Origin: Acidobacteriota bacterium | GTDB lineage: Bacteria > Acidobacteriota > Terriglobia > Terriglobales > Acidobacteriaceae | Assembly: GCA_003225005.1 (NCBI GenBank) | Contig: QIAN01000250.1 | Coordinates: 1 to 62,534, forward strand | Direction of reading: 5' to 3' | DNA: 62,534 bases | Shown: piece by piece, positions 17,289 to 25,759 of the stretch | How the letters are laid out: every line of letters starts with the position of its first letter | How positions within the stretch are numbered: the first letter of the stretch is position 1 | Program-made: the position numbers and the translations under genes | Notes under the pieces: generated by a model | The model's input: the letters and a program-made list of their open reading frames with translations, nothing else | Told to the model about the DNA's origin: nothing | The model's database searches: none

Positions 17289-18398
17289 TCATTTTTGAAA
17301 CGCTTCCTTGTTCACAACGTAGGGCATCTTCGTGACGTCGCCGCCATAATTGCCTTCCAATACATCGATCAGGCCCTGCACGCAGCGTCCAGCCATGCCT
17401 TTATTGGGATCCGCAGAAAGCCTCGTGATGCGCGCCGCACTGGCGAAGTGCGGCATCAAACGGCAGCGGTCTTCAATGGCAGGATCGCGCAACGGCGAGT
17501 CCGCGGGCAGCGGCTCTTTCTCATATACGTCGAGTGCTGCGCCGGCAATCCAGTTTTCTCGCAAAGCCCGGGCCAGCGCGGCTTCATCCACCACCGGCCC
17601 GCGTGATGTGTTCACCAGATACGCTGTCGGCTTCATCAGGCGGAGTGTCTTCTCGTTGAAAAGATGGTACGTCGGGGTGGCACTTTCGCCGGCCCGCAAC
17701 AGCGGCACGTGCACGCTGGCAAAATCCGCCTCACCGAGTGCCTCCTCGAACGGCACGTATTTGATCCAGTTCTTTTCTTTTGTGATGCCTCGCGCCAGGC
17801 GCAGATCCATGATTTCCTGAATGGCCTTTATATAGTCGCGATTTTCATAAGCCGGGTCATAACACAGCATATTCATGTCGAAGCCAGAGCATTTCCTGAT
17901 CATGGCCAGCCCGATGCGTCCGGTGCCAATGATCGCAACCGTCTTGCTCGTAACTTCATCGCCCAGAAATGGCAGGTACGGATGCCAGTATCCCCACTGA
18001 TTCTTCCGTAACAGATGCTCAGCCGGCCACATTTTGCGTGCAAGCATGCCTGTCATGAAGAAGGCAAATTCTGCTGTTGCTTCAGTAAGGACGTCGGCCG
18101 TATGAGTGAACGGGATTTTGTATCGATTGGCGTCCGCACGATTGATGTTGTCGAAGCCCACGGCAATCTGCGCCACCGCCTTCAGCGTGTTCTTGCCCGC
18201 CTCGAAAACTTCTCCATCGATCTGATCGCGCAGGGTTGTGATCATTCCATCGATTCCGGATTTAACTTTTTCAATAATCAGACTCTTCGGAGGAGCTTCC
18301 GGCTTGGGATAAACTTCGACCTCATAGCCGCGCTCGCGTAGCTCGTTCAGGGAATCACCGATGTCACAGGTAACAAAGACACGGAATGTCTTGCTCAT
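17289..18398 (-). CDS. D-isomer-specific 2-hydroxyacid dehydrogenase
   Basis: The 369-residue product has both domains of the family. VGFDNINRADANRYKI lies before the cofactor domain, and the NAD-binding IIGTGRIGLAMI is near the middle. The catalytic residues are Arg in NTSRGPVVDE, Glu in DVYEKEPLP and His in LMPHFASAA. Members reduce 2-oxo acids such as glyoxylate or hydroxypyruvate, or oxidise phosphoglycerate. The lack of a C-terminal ACT domain argues against SerA. It is the first gene of a minus-strand run with the GH20-type glycosidase and an aminotransferase. Confidence 0.9.
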   Translation of the reverse strand: MSKTFRVFVTCDIGDSLNELRERGYEVEVYPKPEAPPKSLIIEKVKSGIDGMITTLRDQIDGEVFEAGKNTLKAVAQIAVGFDNINRADANRYKIPFTHTADVLTEATAEFAFFMTGMLARKMWPAEHLLRKNQWGYWHPYLPFLGDEVTSKTVAIIGTGRIGLAMIRKCSGFDMNMLCYDPAYENRDYIKAIQEIMDLRLARGITKEKNWIKYVPFEEALGEADFASVHVPLLRAGESATPTYHLFNEKTLRLMKPTAYLVNTSRGPVVDEAALARALRENWIAGAALDVYEKEPLPADSPLRDPAIEDRCRLMPHFASAARITRLSADPNKGMAGRCVQGLIDVLEGNYGGDVTKMPYVVNKEAFQK

Positions 18399-18434
18399 AG
18401 TTGTTTTTTCATTGCTCGCCCGGCAAAGACCACG

Positions 18435-18962
18435 CTAGTGAAACATCCACCGCGTGGTTGTTTCCATAAACTTTTTCTCCCACAGTCCAAAGACCACTCG
18501 TGGGCGCACGGCAAACACCGGCTCTTTCATCGAGAGAATGTCGTTCTCCATCGATGCCATATCCCAGTCGTACTTGCCCGAGTAGTTCGCAAGCAATCGA
18601 CGGCGAGTCGGAACGTCCGCCACCCGAGCAGTGCCCTCGACGATTACCGCTTCGTGCGCGTCCTCGGTCGAAACCACGCAGTTGGGATTCTTCGCCAGGT
18701 TCCGCGCCTTCCGCGACTTACTCCCCGTGCTGAACAAGAATTGGCCGTCGATCCATAAACCCCAGACCACCATGGTGTGAGGCGATCCGTCGGGCTTGAC
18801 CGTGGTGATCCAGTAGTTGTGCGACTTCTTCAGACGCTGCTCGGCCCAACTCCACGGAAGCAGTCCCGTCGTCGCTGCCGTCGGCAGCCCATATCCCGGC
18901 ATGTGCGGACGGTCGGCTCGCGGCTTCGCGTTCGGGCTTAACTTTTTCTTCTTGGCAGGCAT
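18435..18962 (-). CDS. Pyridoxamine 5'-phosphate oxidase-like FMN/F420-binding protein
   Basis: A 175-residue split-barrel protein. YWITTVKPDGSPHTMVVWGL, FLFSTGSKSRKARNLAKNP, CVVSTEDAHEAVIVEGTARV and the C-terminal PRVVFGLWEKKF are characteristic of the PNPOx-like superfamily, which binds FMN or F420 at the dimer interface. The ATG at 18962 gives a lysine-rich start (MPAKKKKLSPNAK). The open frame further upstream overlaps the aminotransferase 3' end and is not family-like. The substrate is unknown. The aminotransferase stop is 25 bases upstream, so the two are likely co-transcribed. Confidence 0.82.
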   Translation of the reverse strand: MPAKKKKLSPNAKPRADRPHMPGYGLPTAATTGLLPWSWAEQRLKKSHNYWITTVKPDGSPHTMVVWGLWIDGQFLFSTGSKSRKARNLAKNPNCVVSTEDAHEAVIVEGTARVADVPTRRRLLANYSGKYDWDMASMENDILSMKEPVFAVRPRVVFGLWEKKFMETTTRWMFH

Positions 18963-18987
18963 CGCAGATCTTAAACAAAAAGAAAGG

Positions 18988-20181
18988 CTAAAGATTCTTG
19001 GCCGTCCACTCCCCAATTCGCTCCAGCGCCTGCCGCAAGTTCTCGAGCGAGTTGGCGACGCTAAAGCGCAGATAGCCTTCGCCGAAAGCGCCAAAAGCCG
19101 TCCCGGAAAGCGCCGCTACGCCGGCTTGCTCCAGCAAGGCGTCTGCCAGAAGTTTCGACTTCCAGCCCGTCGCCGTGATGTTGGGAAATACGTAGAATGC
19201 GCCCCTGGGCATACGGCAGGAAAAACCCTTGATCTTGTTGAGCCCCGCTACAAACACGTCACGCCGCCGCTGAAATTCCTCGCGCATGCCATCGACCGAA
19301 CTCTGATCGCCCCGGATCGCCTCAATTCCCGCCACCTGGGTAAAACTTGCGGTACAGGAATTGGAATTGGTCATCAACCGCGTAATGTGCGTGGCCAGAT
19401 CGGGACGCATCACGCCATAGCCCATGCGCCAGCCTGTCATGGCATAAGTCTTCGAAAAACCATCCAAAAGAATCGTCCGCTCCTGCATCCCGGGCACGGA
19501 CATGATCGAGAAGTGCTCGCCGCCGTCAAAGACCAGCCGGCTGTAAATTTCGTCCGACAGTACCAGAATATTGCGGTCGCCGATGGCCCGCGCGATCTGC
19601 TCAATTTCTTTGCGGTCCAGCACCCCCCCGGTGGGATTCTGCGGCGAATTGAGAATGATCAAACGAGTCCGGTCATTGATGAGCGCAGCCAGTTCGTCCA
19701 TAGGCAACGAAAAATCGCGCTCTTCGCACAAGCGAATGGGGACTGCCCGTGCGCCCACGTAATTCACCATGGACTCGTAAATCGGGAACCCCGGATTCGG
19801 ATATATGACCTCATCTCCTTCATCAATTAGTGCCAATACCGCAAAGAAAATAATAGGCTTACCACCGGGAACGACGACGACCTCCTGGCTCGTAACCTTC
19901 ACTCCGCGGGTCTGGCTCACGGATTCCGCGATTGTCTGTCGAAGTTCGGGCAAGCCCGCCGAGGGCCCGTAATGTGTCCAGCCCTTGCGCAGCGCGTCCA
20001 CCCCCGCTTCGACTACGTTCCGCGGCGTATCAAAGTCAGGTTCGCCAATTTCGAGGTGAATAATGTCTCTCCCCTGACGCTCCAGCGCTCGCGCCTTATT
20101 CAGGACCTCGAACGCGGTCTCTGTTCCCAGGCGCGACATCCGGCGCGCCAGTTGGAGCTCATGTTGGACGGCCTTTACCAT
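18988..20181 (-). CDS. Aspartate-type aminotransferase (class I)
   Basis: The 397-residue enzyme has the class I aminotransferase hallmarks. These are LEIGEPDFDTP and YGPSAGLPELRQTIA in the N-terminal part, NSPQNPTGGVLD, VLSDEIYSRLVFDGG, the PLP lysine in LLDGFSKTYAMTGWRMGY and the substrate Arg in YLRFSVANS. It is cytosolic and most like the alpha-subgroup I-gamma aspartate/prephenate-type enzymes; exact specificity is not certain. The ATG at 20181 is favoured over 20214 because it gives the usual N-terminal length and has CGGAG upstream. Confidence 0.9.
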   Translation of the reverse strand: MVKAVQHELQLARRMSRLGTETAFEVLNKARALERQGRDIIHLEIGEPDFDTPRNVVEAGVDALRKGWTHYGPSAGLPELRQTIAESVSQTRGVKVTSQEVVVVPGGKPIIFFAVLALIDEGDEVIYPNPGFPIYESMVNYVGARAVPIRLCEERDFSLPMDELAALINDRTRLIILNSPQNPTGGVLDRKEIEQIARAIGDRNILVLSDEIYSRLVFDGGEHFSIMSVPGMQERTILLDGFSKTYAMTGWRMGYGVMRPDLATHITRLMTNSNSCTASFTQVAGIEAIRGDQSSVDGMREEFQRRRDVFVAGLNKIKGFSCRMPRGAFYVFPNITATGWKSKLLADALLEQAGVAALSGTAFGAFGEGYLRFSVANSLENLRQALERIGEWTAKNL

Positions 20182-20563
20182 GACTCGAAAACTCCGTACA
20201 GCGGCAAACCGCACATTATACGCCGGACAATGTACGGAAATAGCCTAGAAGGAGCAGAAGCAGCGGTACTGATCGAACGGATTGTCGCGCGATTGACTAG
20301 AGACCGCGATCTCGATCAAATGGTGTCTATGCTGCTTGAGGCCATGAAAGGGGTTGGTAGCGCGGTTGTGATAATCATTGGCGTGGCCCTGTGGGTAGTG
20401 CCTGATCCCATCGCTAAAGCCCTCAAGCTTGGCGTTTCTGGCGAGGAAATTTAGCAACAACGAATTAGATCAGTACCCAACCAGTGATCAATGAATTTTG
20501 CAGTAGCGAAACTGGTCACAGGTGTGAGGACGGAGACCTCGCGGCCGCGAGGCCAAGAGGAAC
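20182..20563. other. Intergenic region with a weak small-ORF candidate
   Basis: About 380 bases between two minus-strand genes. On the plus strand, 20230-20454 could encode 74 residues with one hydrophobic segment (GSAVVIIIGVALWVVPDPIA), but there is no ribosome site before its ATG and I do not recognise it. The promoter for the aminotransferase should lie here; no clear consensus was seen. Confidence 0.25.
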
Positions 20564-21541
20564 TTACTCCGAGACGCTATGCTCTTCGTTCTGCGAGCGC
20601 AGAACGCGGTCGACAGAGTAAGGCGCGCGACGGCTGGGCTCGTGGTAGTGGCGCACCTGCATTTCACCTAACAGGCCGATAGCCAGCAGATTCAGGCCGC
20701 CGAGCAGCAGCCCCAGCGCCGTCATCATCAGCGGTCCGTGCGAAGCCATGACCGGCACATTGCGCAGGAATTTCTCAACGCCCAACCACAGCACGATGCC
20801 ACTGCCGCCGAAAATGCTGGCCATGCCAAAGGTTCCGAAGAAGTGCAGCGGACGCGAGAGATAGCGCAGCAAAAAGCGGATCGTGAGAAGATCAAAAAAC
20901 ACGCGGAAGGTGCGTGCGATGCCATAGTGCGACGTTCCCCGCTCGCGGTTCACATTGCGAATGGGCACTTCGCAAATCGATGCTCCGTGCCACGAGGCCA
21001 GCGCCGGAATAAATCGGTGCAACTCTCCATACAGCGGAACCTGCTCGAGAATGTCCCGCCGGTAAGCCTTGAATGTAGTACCGAAGTCGTGAATATCTAC
21101 GCCGCTGAGCTTCGCCATCATCCAATTGGCAATGCGCGACGGGATGCGCCGCATCCAGAAGTTATCCACGCGCACTTTGCGCCAGCCACTGACGATGTCG
21201 TAGCCCGCTGCAATCTTTTCAAGAAACAAGGGAATGTCGGCGGGATCGTGCTGCAAATCGCCATCCATAGCGATAATGTATTCGCCGCGTGCATGGTCGA
21301 ACCCTGCCGCTAGCCCGGCTGTCTGACCAAAGTTCCGCCGAAGTTTCACCACAGTCACGCGACTGTCCACGGCTGCAATTTCGCGCAGCATGGCAAAAGT
21401 CTTATCGTTCGAGCCATCGTCCACCAGCACGATCTCGAAGCTCTCGCCGTTGATCTCCATCACCGCCTTCAGGCGATCGTAGAGGTCGGTCACGTTCTCC
21501 TGCTCGTTGTGCAGGGGGACGACAATGGAGTATTTGGGCAC
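20564..21541 (-). CDS. GT2 glycosyltransferase, polyprenyl-phosphate type
   Basis: The 325-residue protein begins with the GT-A fold MPKYSIVVPLHNEQENV. It has the nucleotide-sugar motifs VLVDDGSNDKT and IIAMDGDLQHDP, then FGTTFKAYRRDI. Two transmembrane helices near residues 230-290 (around GIVLWLGVEKFL and MMTALGLLLGGLNLLAIGLL) complete the layout of the DPM1/GtrB/ArnC-type enzymes. These transfer a sugar from a nucleotide donor to undecaprenyl phosphate at the inner face of the membrane for later use in envelope glycans. The sugar is not predictable. No flippase or acceptor transferase adjoins it. Confidence 0.88.
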   Translation of the reverse strand: MPKYSIVVPLHNEQENVTDLYDRLKAVMEINGESFEIVLVDDGSNDKTFAMLREIAAVDSRVTVVKLRRNFGQTAGLAAGFDHARGEYIIAMDGDLQHDPADIPLFLEKIAAGYDIVSGWRKVRVDNFWMRRIPSRIANWMMAKLSGVDIHDFGTTFKAYRRDILEQVPLYGELHRFIPALASWHGASICEVPIRNVNRERGTSHYGIARTFRVFFDLLTIRFLLRYLSRPLHFFGTFGMASIFGGSGIVLWLGVEKFLRNVPVMASHGPLMMTALGLLLGGLNLLAIGLLGEMQVRHYHEPSRRAPYSVDRVLRSQNEEHSVSE

Positions 21542-21669
21542 GATCTTTTTATTATAGCGTGAAGGGTTCGAGCCGCAGCCAACTTCTTAATGGGTGAGGT
21601 TACTCATGGACTCCGCACCGCTGGTTCAACCGCCAAACCGCCGTCGTCTATGCGGAGGACCCGGTCACT

Positions 21670-21918
21670 CTACACCTGGTCCTTGAGCTTGAGCCTCGAT
21701 TTATTCTCTTCCATGAATTTCTTCAAATCCTCGGAGGCGCCCAGCAGTCGCATCCACTGCTCGTAGTACAGCGTGACCGGAAAACGTCCCAGGCCGTAAA
21801 CGCTGACGCCTCCCTTTTCGCCAACCTTAAAATCCAGGCTGCCACTGCGTGTGCGTCCGCCTTGCTTTTCCAGTTGTGCTAACCGGGCTTTCAGTTCTTC
21901 ATACGTCGGTTCTGCCAT
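21670..21918 (-). CDS. Small conserved hypothetical protein
   Basis: An 82-residue protein with GAGG 7 bases before the ATG at 21918. A short N-terminal coiled coil (EELKARLAQLEKQ) is followed by a beta-rich segment (KGGVSVYGLGRFPVTLYYEQW) and a basic C-terminus. I recall similar short proteins in many bacterial genomes without a known function. It diverges from the metal-locus genes across a region with a palindrome. Confidence 0.65.
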   Translation of the reverse strand: MAEPTYEELKARLAQLEKQGGRTRSGSLDFKVGEKGGVSVYGLGRFPVTLYYEQWMRLLGASEDLKKFMEENKSRLKLKDQV

Positions 21919-21940
21919 GCATGACCTCGTTTTGGGTTAT

Positions 21941-21962
21941 TGCCACATCATATGGTGATGCA
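21941..21962. promoter_or_regulatory. 22-bp imperfect palindrome, candidate operator of the metal locus
   Basis: TGCCACATCATATGGTGATGCA centres on CATATG. The two halves agree at 8 of 11 positions. It lies between the divergent starts at 21918 and 22020, where a Fur/Zur/MntR-type repressor would be expected, but it does not match a specific known box that I can name. Confidence 0.4.
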
Positions 21963-22019
21963 CTCCCTAACCACAAGCCGTGGCTCGATTGGGCCTGCGT
22001 AATCCAATGGAGAAATATC

Positions 22020-22388
22020 ATGAACCCATTGGCCATGCGTGTCATCGCGTATAGTAATATTGTGAAAGATTCGCGTTGTGTTGCCGCGCGACTCGAGGCT
22101 CTCTTGACCCTCATGGGATCACCGGCTAGAATCGTGGCCCTGCTCTGTGTGCTTTTGATCGCGCTGAACGGGTCCGTTCAAGCATTTCACGTACACTCCG
22201 AGACCTCGAAGCTTTCGAATCACGAGTGTTCGATCTGCTTGCTGGCCCACCCCGGAGTTCTTCGTTGCTCTCCTTATTACCTTGACCTAGTTTTCGTGCG
22301 AAGGGCTTTGTCTGTTCCTCTGAAAGTGACGGCGCAGTCTTCGGGCTTCGTTTCCTCGCTCCACATACGCCCTCCTCCCTCTCGATAG
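22020..22388 (+). CDS. Small exported His/Cys-motif protein (CSIC type), copy 1
   Basis: A 122-residue protein with GGAG 7 bases before the ATG at 22020. A hydrophobic export segment (IVALLCVLLIALNGSVQA) begins near residue 37 and is followed by FHVHSETSKL and NHECSICLLAHPGV. The tail is Arg/Pro-rich. The pairing of H-x-H with C-S-I-C-x-x-A-H recurs in the protein at 25760, in the same locus, suggesting a periplasmic metal-binding role. It resembles short DUF2946-like proteins found beside metal transporters, but I cannot assign it firmly. An ATG at 22111 would leave a shorter signal peptide. Confidence 0.6.
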   Translation: MNPLAMRVIAYSNIVKDSRCVAARLEALLTLMGSPARIVALLCVLLIALNGSVQAFHVHSETSKLSNHECSICLLAHPGVLRCSPYYLDLVFVRRALSVPLKVTAQSSGFVSSLHIRPPPSR

Positions 22389-22510
22389 CAATTCTCCTAA
22401 ATGGTAAGGACGTCCGGAACGGAAGCATAGCGTGCGGCCTGACCGACCTGGGCTATCCGATCCGGCCTGGTTCAGTGCTCGGATCCAGATTCGAAATGAG
22501 GTCATTTCCA

Positions 22511-23848
22511 ATGAGACGTTATGCCAGCTTGCTCGCAATTCCGGCAGTTCTGCTAGCCATGCCTCTTTATTCCCAGCAAGCCGCAGGAACTCCGCCGAGG
22601 GCCGATCAGCCCGATAACGCTGCCCTCATGGAGAAAATCCGTGATCTCGAGGACCGGATCGTCGCCATGGAAGGACAGATCCGGCAATTGAAAAGCCAGC
22701 AGGCGGCACCATCTGCGGTGGCTGGGCCAACCCCTGCCACGACTTCCGAGGCAAGTGCGGCAGCGGCTGGACCTCAAACTCAGGCTGGTTCCATGCCACC
22801 TCCGGCATCCGTGGCGGCCGCTAGCGCGACCACGCAAGAACCCGCCCTCGGCGGGGCAGGAGGCAGCGCTGCCAAAGCATTGAACCCTGACATCAGCATG
22901 ATCGGCGACTTCATCGGCTCCGCCGGACACAATCCGGTGAATTCCACTTCTTCGTTTCAGATGCATGAGTCGGAACTTGGAGTCCAAGCCATTATTGACC
23001 CCTACGCTCGAGGCGACTTCTTCCTGTCCTTTGGAGAGCAAGGGGTCAATCTGGAAGAGGGCTACATCACACTCACGGCTCTGCCCGCGGGCTTGGTGGC
23101 GAAAGTAGGCAAATTCCGCGGGGCCTTTGGGAAGGTAAACACGCAGCACAACCATGTGTTGCCCTGGATTGATCGGCCGCTGGTAAGCAACAACCTGGTG
23201 GCGGGCGAAGACGGAATCGATGATGCGGGCGTCTCCGTCGAGCGCATACTTCCCGCCCCAAAGGGCATATTTATGGAGCTGACCGGGCAAGTTTTTCGGG
23301 GCGACTCCGGGGATCAGCAGCACCCGTTGTACCGCGCCTACAGTAATAGCGATGTCAGCGCGATCGCGCATCTAAGGACGTACAAGGACATTACTGAGTC
23401 AACCAATATTGACCTCGGCGCCTCGTATTCGCGTGGCTATAGCACAGCGGGTCCGAACTTTTTGACTCACCTTTATGGCATTGACGCCGCGTTGCGCTGG
23501 AAGCCCTTGCGACGGTCGATCTACCACTCTTTTGTGGGACGAGGAGAGTTGATCTGGAGTCAACGGCAACAACTCCCATCGGAACAGCGCGCCTTTGGCT
23601 TCTATGCTTCAGGCGACTATCAGCTGGCCCGGCGGTGGTTCGTTGGCGGACGCTACGATCGCTCTGGTGAAGCTGATAAGGCGAATCTCATTGACAAAGG
23701 TTTCTCCGCGGTCCTTACCTACTGGCCGAGCGAGTTCAGCCAGATTCGCGGACAGTATGAGTTTACTCGCTATGGCAACCTTGACGTTCATCAACTGTTC
23801 ATGCAGGTGCAGTTTTCATTGGGGGCCCACGGTGCGCACCCCTTCTAG
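22511..23848 (+). CDS. Outer-membrane beta-barrel protein with N-terminal coiled coil
   Basis: The 445-residue protein starts with a signal peptide (MRRYASLLAIPAVLLAMPLY). A short coiled coil (MEKIRDLEDRIVAMEGQI) and a long Ala/Pro/Thr/Gln-rich linker reach residue ~115. The remaining ~320 residues alternate in beta-barrel fashion, with aromatic girdle strands (FGFYASGDYQLARRWFVGGR, IRGQYEFTRYGNLDVHQLF) and a C-terminal phenylalanine. The coiled-coil plus barrel layout resembles porins anchored to peptidoglycan. Its stop is 7 bases before the metal-binding protein gene, so the two share a transcript; a role in metal passage across the outer membrane is inferred. The ATG at 22511 is chosen for the signal peptide and GAGG upstream; 22496 and 22475 are alternatives. 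Confidence 0.75.
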   Translation: MRRYASLLAIPAVLLAMPLYSQQAAGTPPRADQPDNAALMEKIRDLEDRIVAMEGQIRQLKSQQAAPSAVAGPTPATTSEASAAAAGPQTQAGSMPPPASVAAASATTQEPALGGAGGSAAKALNPDISMIGDFIGSAGHNPVNSTSSFQMHESELGVQAIIDPYARGDFFLSFGEQGVNLEEGYITLTALPAGLVAKVGKFRGAFGKVNTQHNHVLPWIDRPLVSNNLVAGEDGIDDAGVSVERILPAPKGIFMELTGQVFRGDSGDQQHPLYRAYSNSDVSAIAHLRTYKDITESTNIDLGASYSRGYSTAGPNFLTHLYGIDAALRWKPLRRSIYHSFVGRGELIWSQRQQLPSEQRAFGFYASGDYQLARRWFVGGRYDRSGEADKANLIDKGFSAVLTYWPSEFSQIRGQYEFTRYGNLDVHQLFMQVQFSLGAHGAHPF

Positions 23849-23855
23849 GAGAGCG

Positions 23856-24803
23856 ATGAAAAGGGTAAGTGGTTTTTCTCGTTTGTTGGCCGTTCTGGCG
23901 CTTGGCCTGATAGCCGGTGCCCTGCTTTCACCAACCGCTGCGGAGGCTAAGAAACTCAACGTTGTAACCTCTACAACCGACCTGGCCGCGTTGACCGAGG
24001 AGGTGGGCGGCGACAAGGTCAACGTTGAATCCATCGCCAAGGGGTATCAGGACCCGCACTTCGTTGAGGCCAAGCCCAGCTTTCTGTTGAAGCTGCGCCA
24101 GGCCGACCTGCTGATCGCTGTGGGATTGCAGTTGGAGATTGGCTGGCTACCGCCCCTCATCACGCAGAGCGGCAACCCCCGAATTCAGGTGGGAGCAACG
24201 GGGTATCTTGATGCTTCGCAATTTGCCGAGATCCTCGAGATTCCGCAAGGAACCGTCACCCGCGCCGAAGGCGATGTGCATCCTCTGGGCAATCCTCACT
24301 ACTGGCTCGATCCTGACAACGGGCGACGCATCGCGCGAGGCATTGCCAACAAACTGGCCGACATGGACACGGCGGATGGCGCGTTCTTTCAGCAGAGGTT
24401 CCAGGATTTTGAGAAACGGCTGCTTGCGGCTGAGCAGAAATGGGACGCGGAAATGAAGCCGTATCGCGGCCGCAAGGTCGTAACCTACCATCGCTCCCTC
24501 CCGAATTTCGCGAAGCACTTCGCTCTGGATGTGATCGGCTACGTGGAGCCCAGGCCCGGCATCCCCCCCACACCCAGCCACACCCTCGAGCTCATTCAGT
24601 TGATGAAGCGTGAGAACTGCAAGATCATACTTGTCGAGCCGTATTTCGACTTGAAAACTCCGCAGTCCATCGCACGCGAAACTGGCGCTCAAGTAGTGGT
24701 GTACTTGCCCTCGGTGGGAGGCGTGAAAGAGGTCACGACGTATTTTCAGCTATTCGACTACGATATTGCTTTGCTGACCAAGGCCTTTCAGTCGACGCAA
24801 TAA
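23856..24803 (+). CDS. Metal ABC transporter substrate-binding protein (ZnuA/TroA type)
   Basis: A 315-residue periplasmic binding protein of cluster A-I. A signal peptide (MKRVSGFSRLLAVLALGLIA) is followed by LNVVTSTTDLAALTEEVGGD. Likely metal ligands are His in YQDPHFVEAKPS, His in HPLGNPHYWLDPDN, His in VVTYHRSLPNF and an acidic residue in LVEPYFDLKT. There is no His-rich loop of the kind found in many zinc-specific ZnuA proteins, so manganese or another divalent metal is as possible as zinc. AGGAG precedes the ATG at 23856. The permease follows after 9 bases. Confidence 0.9.
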   Translation: MKRVSGFSRLLAVLALGLIAGALLSPTAAEAKKLNVVTSTTDLAALTEEVGGDKVNVESIAKGYQDPHFVEAKPSFLLKLRQADLLIAVGLQLEIGWLPPLITQSGNPRIQVGATGYLDASQFAEILEIPQGTVTRAEGDVHPLGNPHYWLDPDNGRRIARGIANKLADMDTADGAFFQQRFQDFEKRLLAAEQKWDAEMKPYRGRKVVTYHRSLPNFAKHFALDVIGYVEPRPGIPPTPSHTLELIQLMKRENCKIILVEPYFDLKTPQSIARETGAQVVVYLPSVGGVKEVTTYFQLFDYDIALLTKAFQSTQ

Positions 24804-24812
24804 AGGAGACTC

Positions 24813-25691
24813 ATGGAAATTCTGCCATTCCTGCTGGCGCCCTTTCTGGCCAGCCTGATTTTGACCGGCATTCACGCTTATCTGGGCGTTCATGTGGTGG
24901 AGCGCGGAGTGATCTTTGTAGACCTGGCGCTGGCGCAAATTGCTGCTCTGGGCGCAACCATCGCCATCCTGATGGGAATGGATCCGCATGGCTCAGGCGC
25001 CTATTGGCTTAGCCTGGCTTTTACCTTTGCCGGCGCTGCTATCTTTGCCTTCGCGCGTACCCGGCGCGGCCACGTTCCGCAAGAGGCATTTATCGGAATT
25101 GCCTACGCCGTGGCCTCGGCGACGGCCATCCTTGCCATGAGCAAAGCCACCGGAGAGACCGAGCATCTCAAGGACATGCTCGTGGGCAATATCCTGGCGG
25201 TATCGATGCACGATGTTGCCAAGACAGCGATTCTCTACGGAGTCATCGGCATTTTTCATTACATTTTCCGCAAACAGTTCTTGCTGATTTCGACGAACCC
25301 GGAAGAGGCTGAAGCCAAAGGCCTGAGCATTCGTTTCTGGGATTTTTTGTTTTACGCTTCGTTTGGATTTGTGGTCACTTCTTCGGTTGCGATTGCGGGT
25401 GTGTTGCTCGTGTTCTGTTATCTGGTGGTGCCCTCGGTTGGAGCCATGCTCTTCGCTGACCGGATTGGCCGGCGGCTGGCGATTGGTTGGATTATGGGAA
25501 CCTTGGTGTCCGCGCTAGGTGTGTATTTTTCTGTGCTGTTTGATCTGCCCACCGGGGCGGCGATCGTTTGTACCTTTGGCGCCGTGCTCATCGTCATGTT
25601 TTTTGTCCACTTGCTTTTGTCCCGAAGACATAAAATACCCATTGAGGACGCGACCCCGATGAGAGACGCTCGCCACCACGTCCCTCAGTGA
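24813..25691 (+). CDS. Metal ABC transporter permease (ZnuB/TroC type)
   Basis: The 292-residue integral membrane protein has about eight hydrophobic helices. The family loop HAYLGVHVVERGVIFVDLAL is near the N-terminus, followed by AQIAALGATIA. Later come LLISTNPEEAEAKGLSIRFW and VAIAGVLLVFCYLVVPSVGA, which match the ABC-3 permease family for Zn/Mn/Fe. It would form a homodimer with an ATP-binding protein that is not encoded next to it. AAGGAG lies just before the ATG at 24813. Confidence 0.92.
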   Translation: MEILPFLLAPFLASLILTGIHAYLGVHVVERGVIFVDLALAQIAALGATIAILMGMDPHGSGAYWLSLAFTFAGAAIFAFARTRRGHVPQEAFIGIAYAVASATAILAMSKATGETEHLKDMLVGNILAVSMHDVAKTAILYGVIGIFHYIFRKQFLLISTNPEEAEAKGLSIRFWDFLFYASFGFVVTSSVAIAGVLLVFCYLVVPSVGAMLFADRIGRRLAIGWIMGTLVSALGVYFSVLFDLPTGAAIVCTFGAVLIVMFFVHLLLSRRHKIPIEDATPMRDARHHVPQ

Positions 25692-25720
25692 ACCTAGCGA
25701 TTGAATAAGGCACAGGGTTG

Positions 25721-25755
25721 CAAAGATCAAAGATCAAAGATTAACGATTAAAGAT
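25721..25755 (+). repeat. Heptanucleotide tandem repeat
   Basis: Five consecutive 7-base units: CAAAGAT three times, then TAACGAT and TAAAGAT, ending 4 bases before the ATG at 25760. It occupies the leader and ribosome-site position of the second CSIC gene. Repeat-number change could alter its translation; that is inference. Confidence 0.75.
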
Positions 25756-25759
25756 AAGA

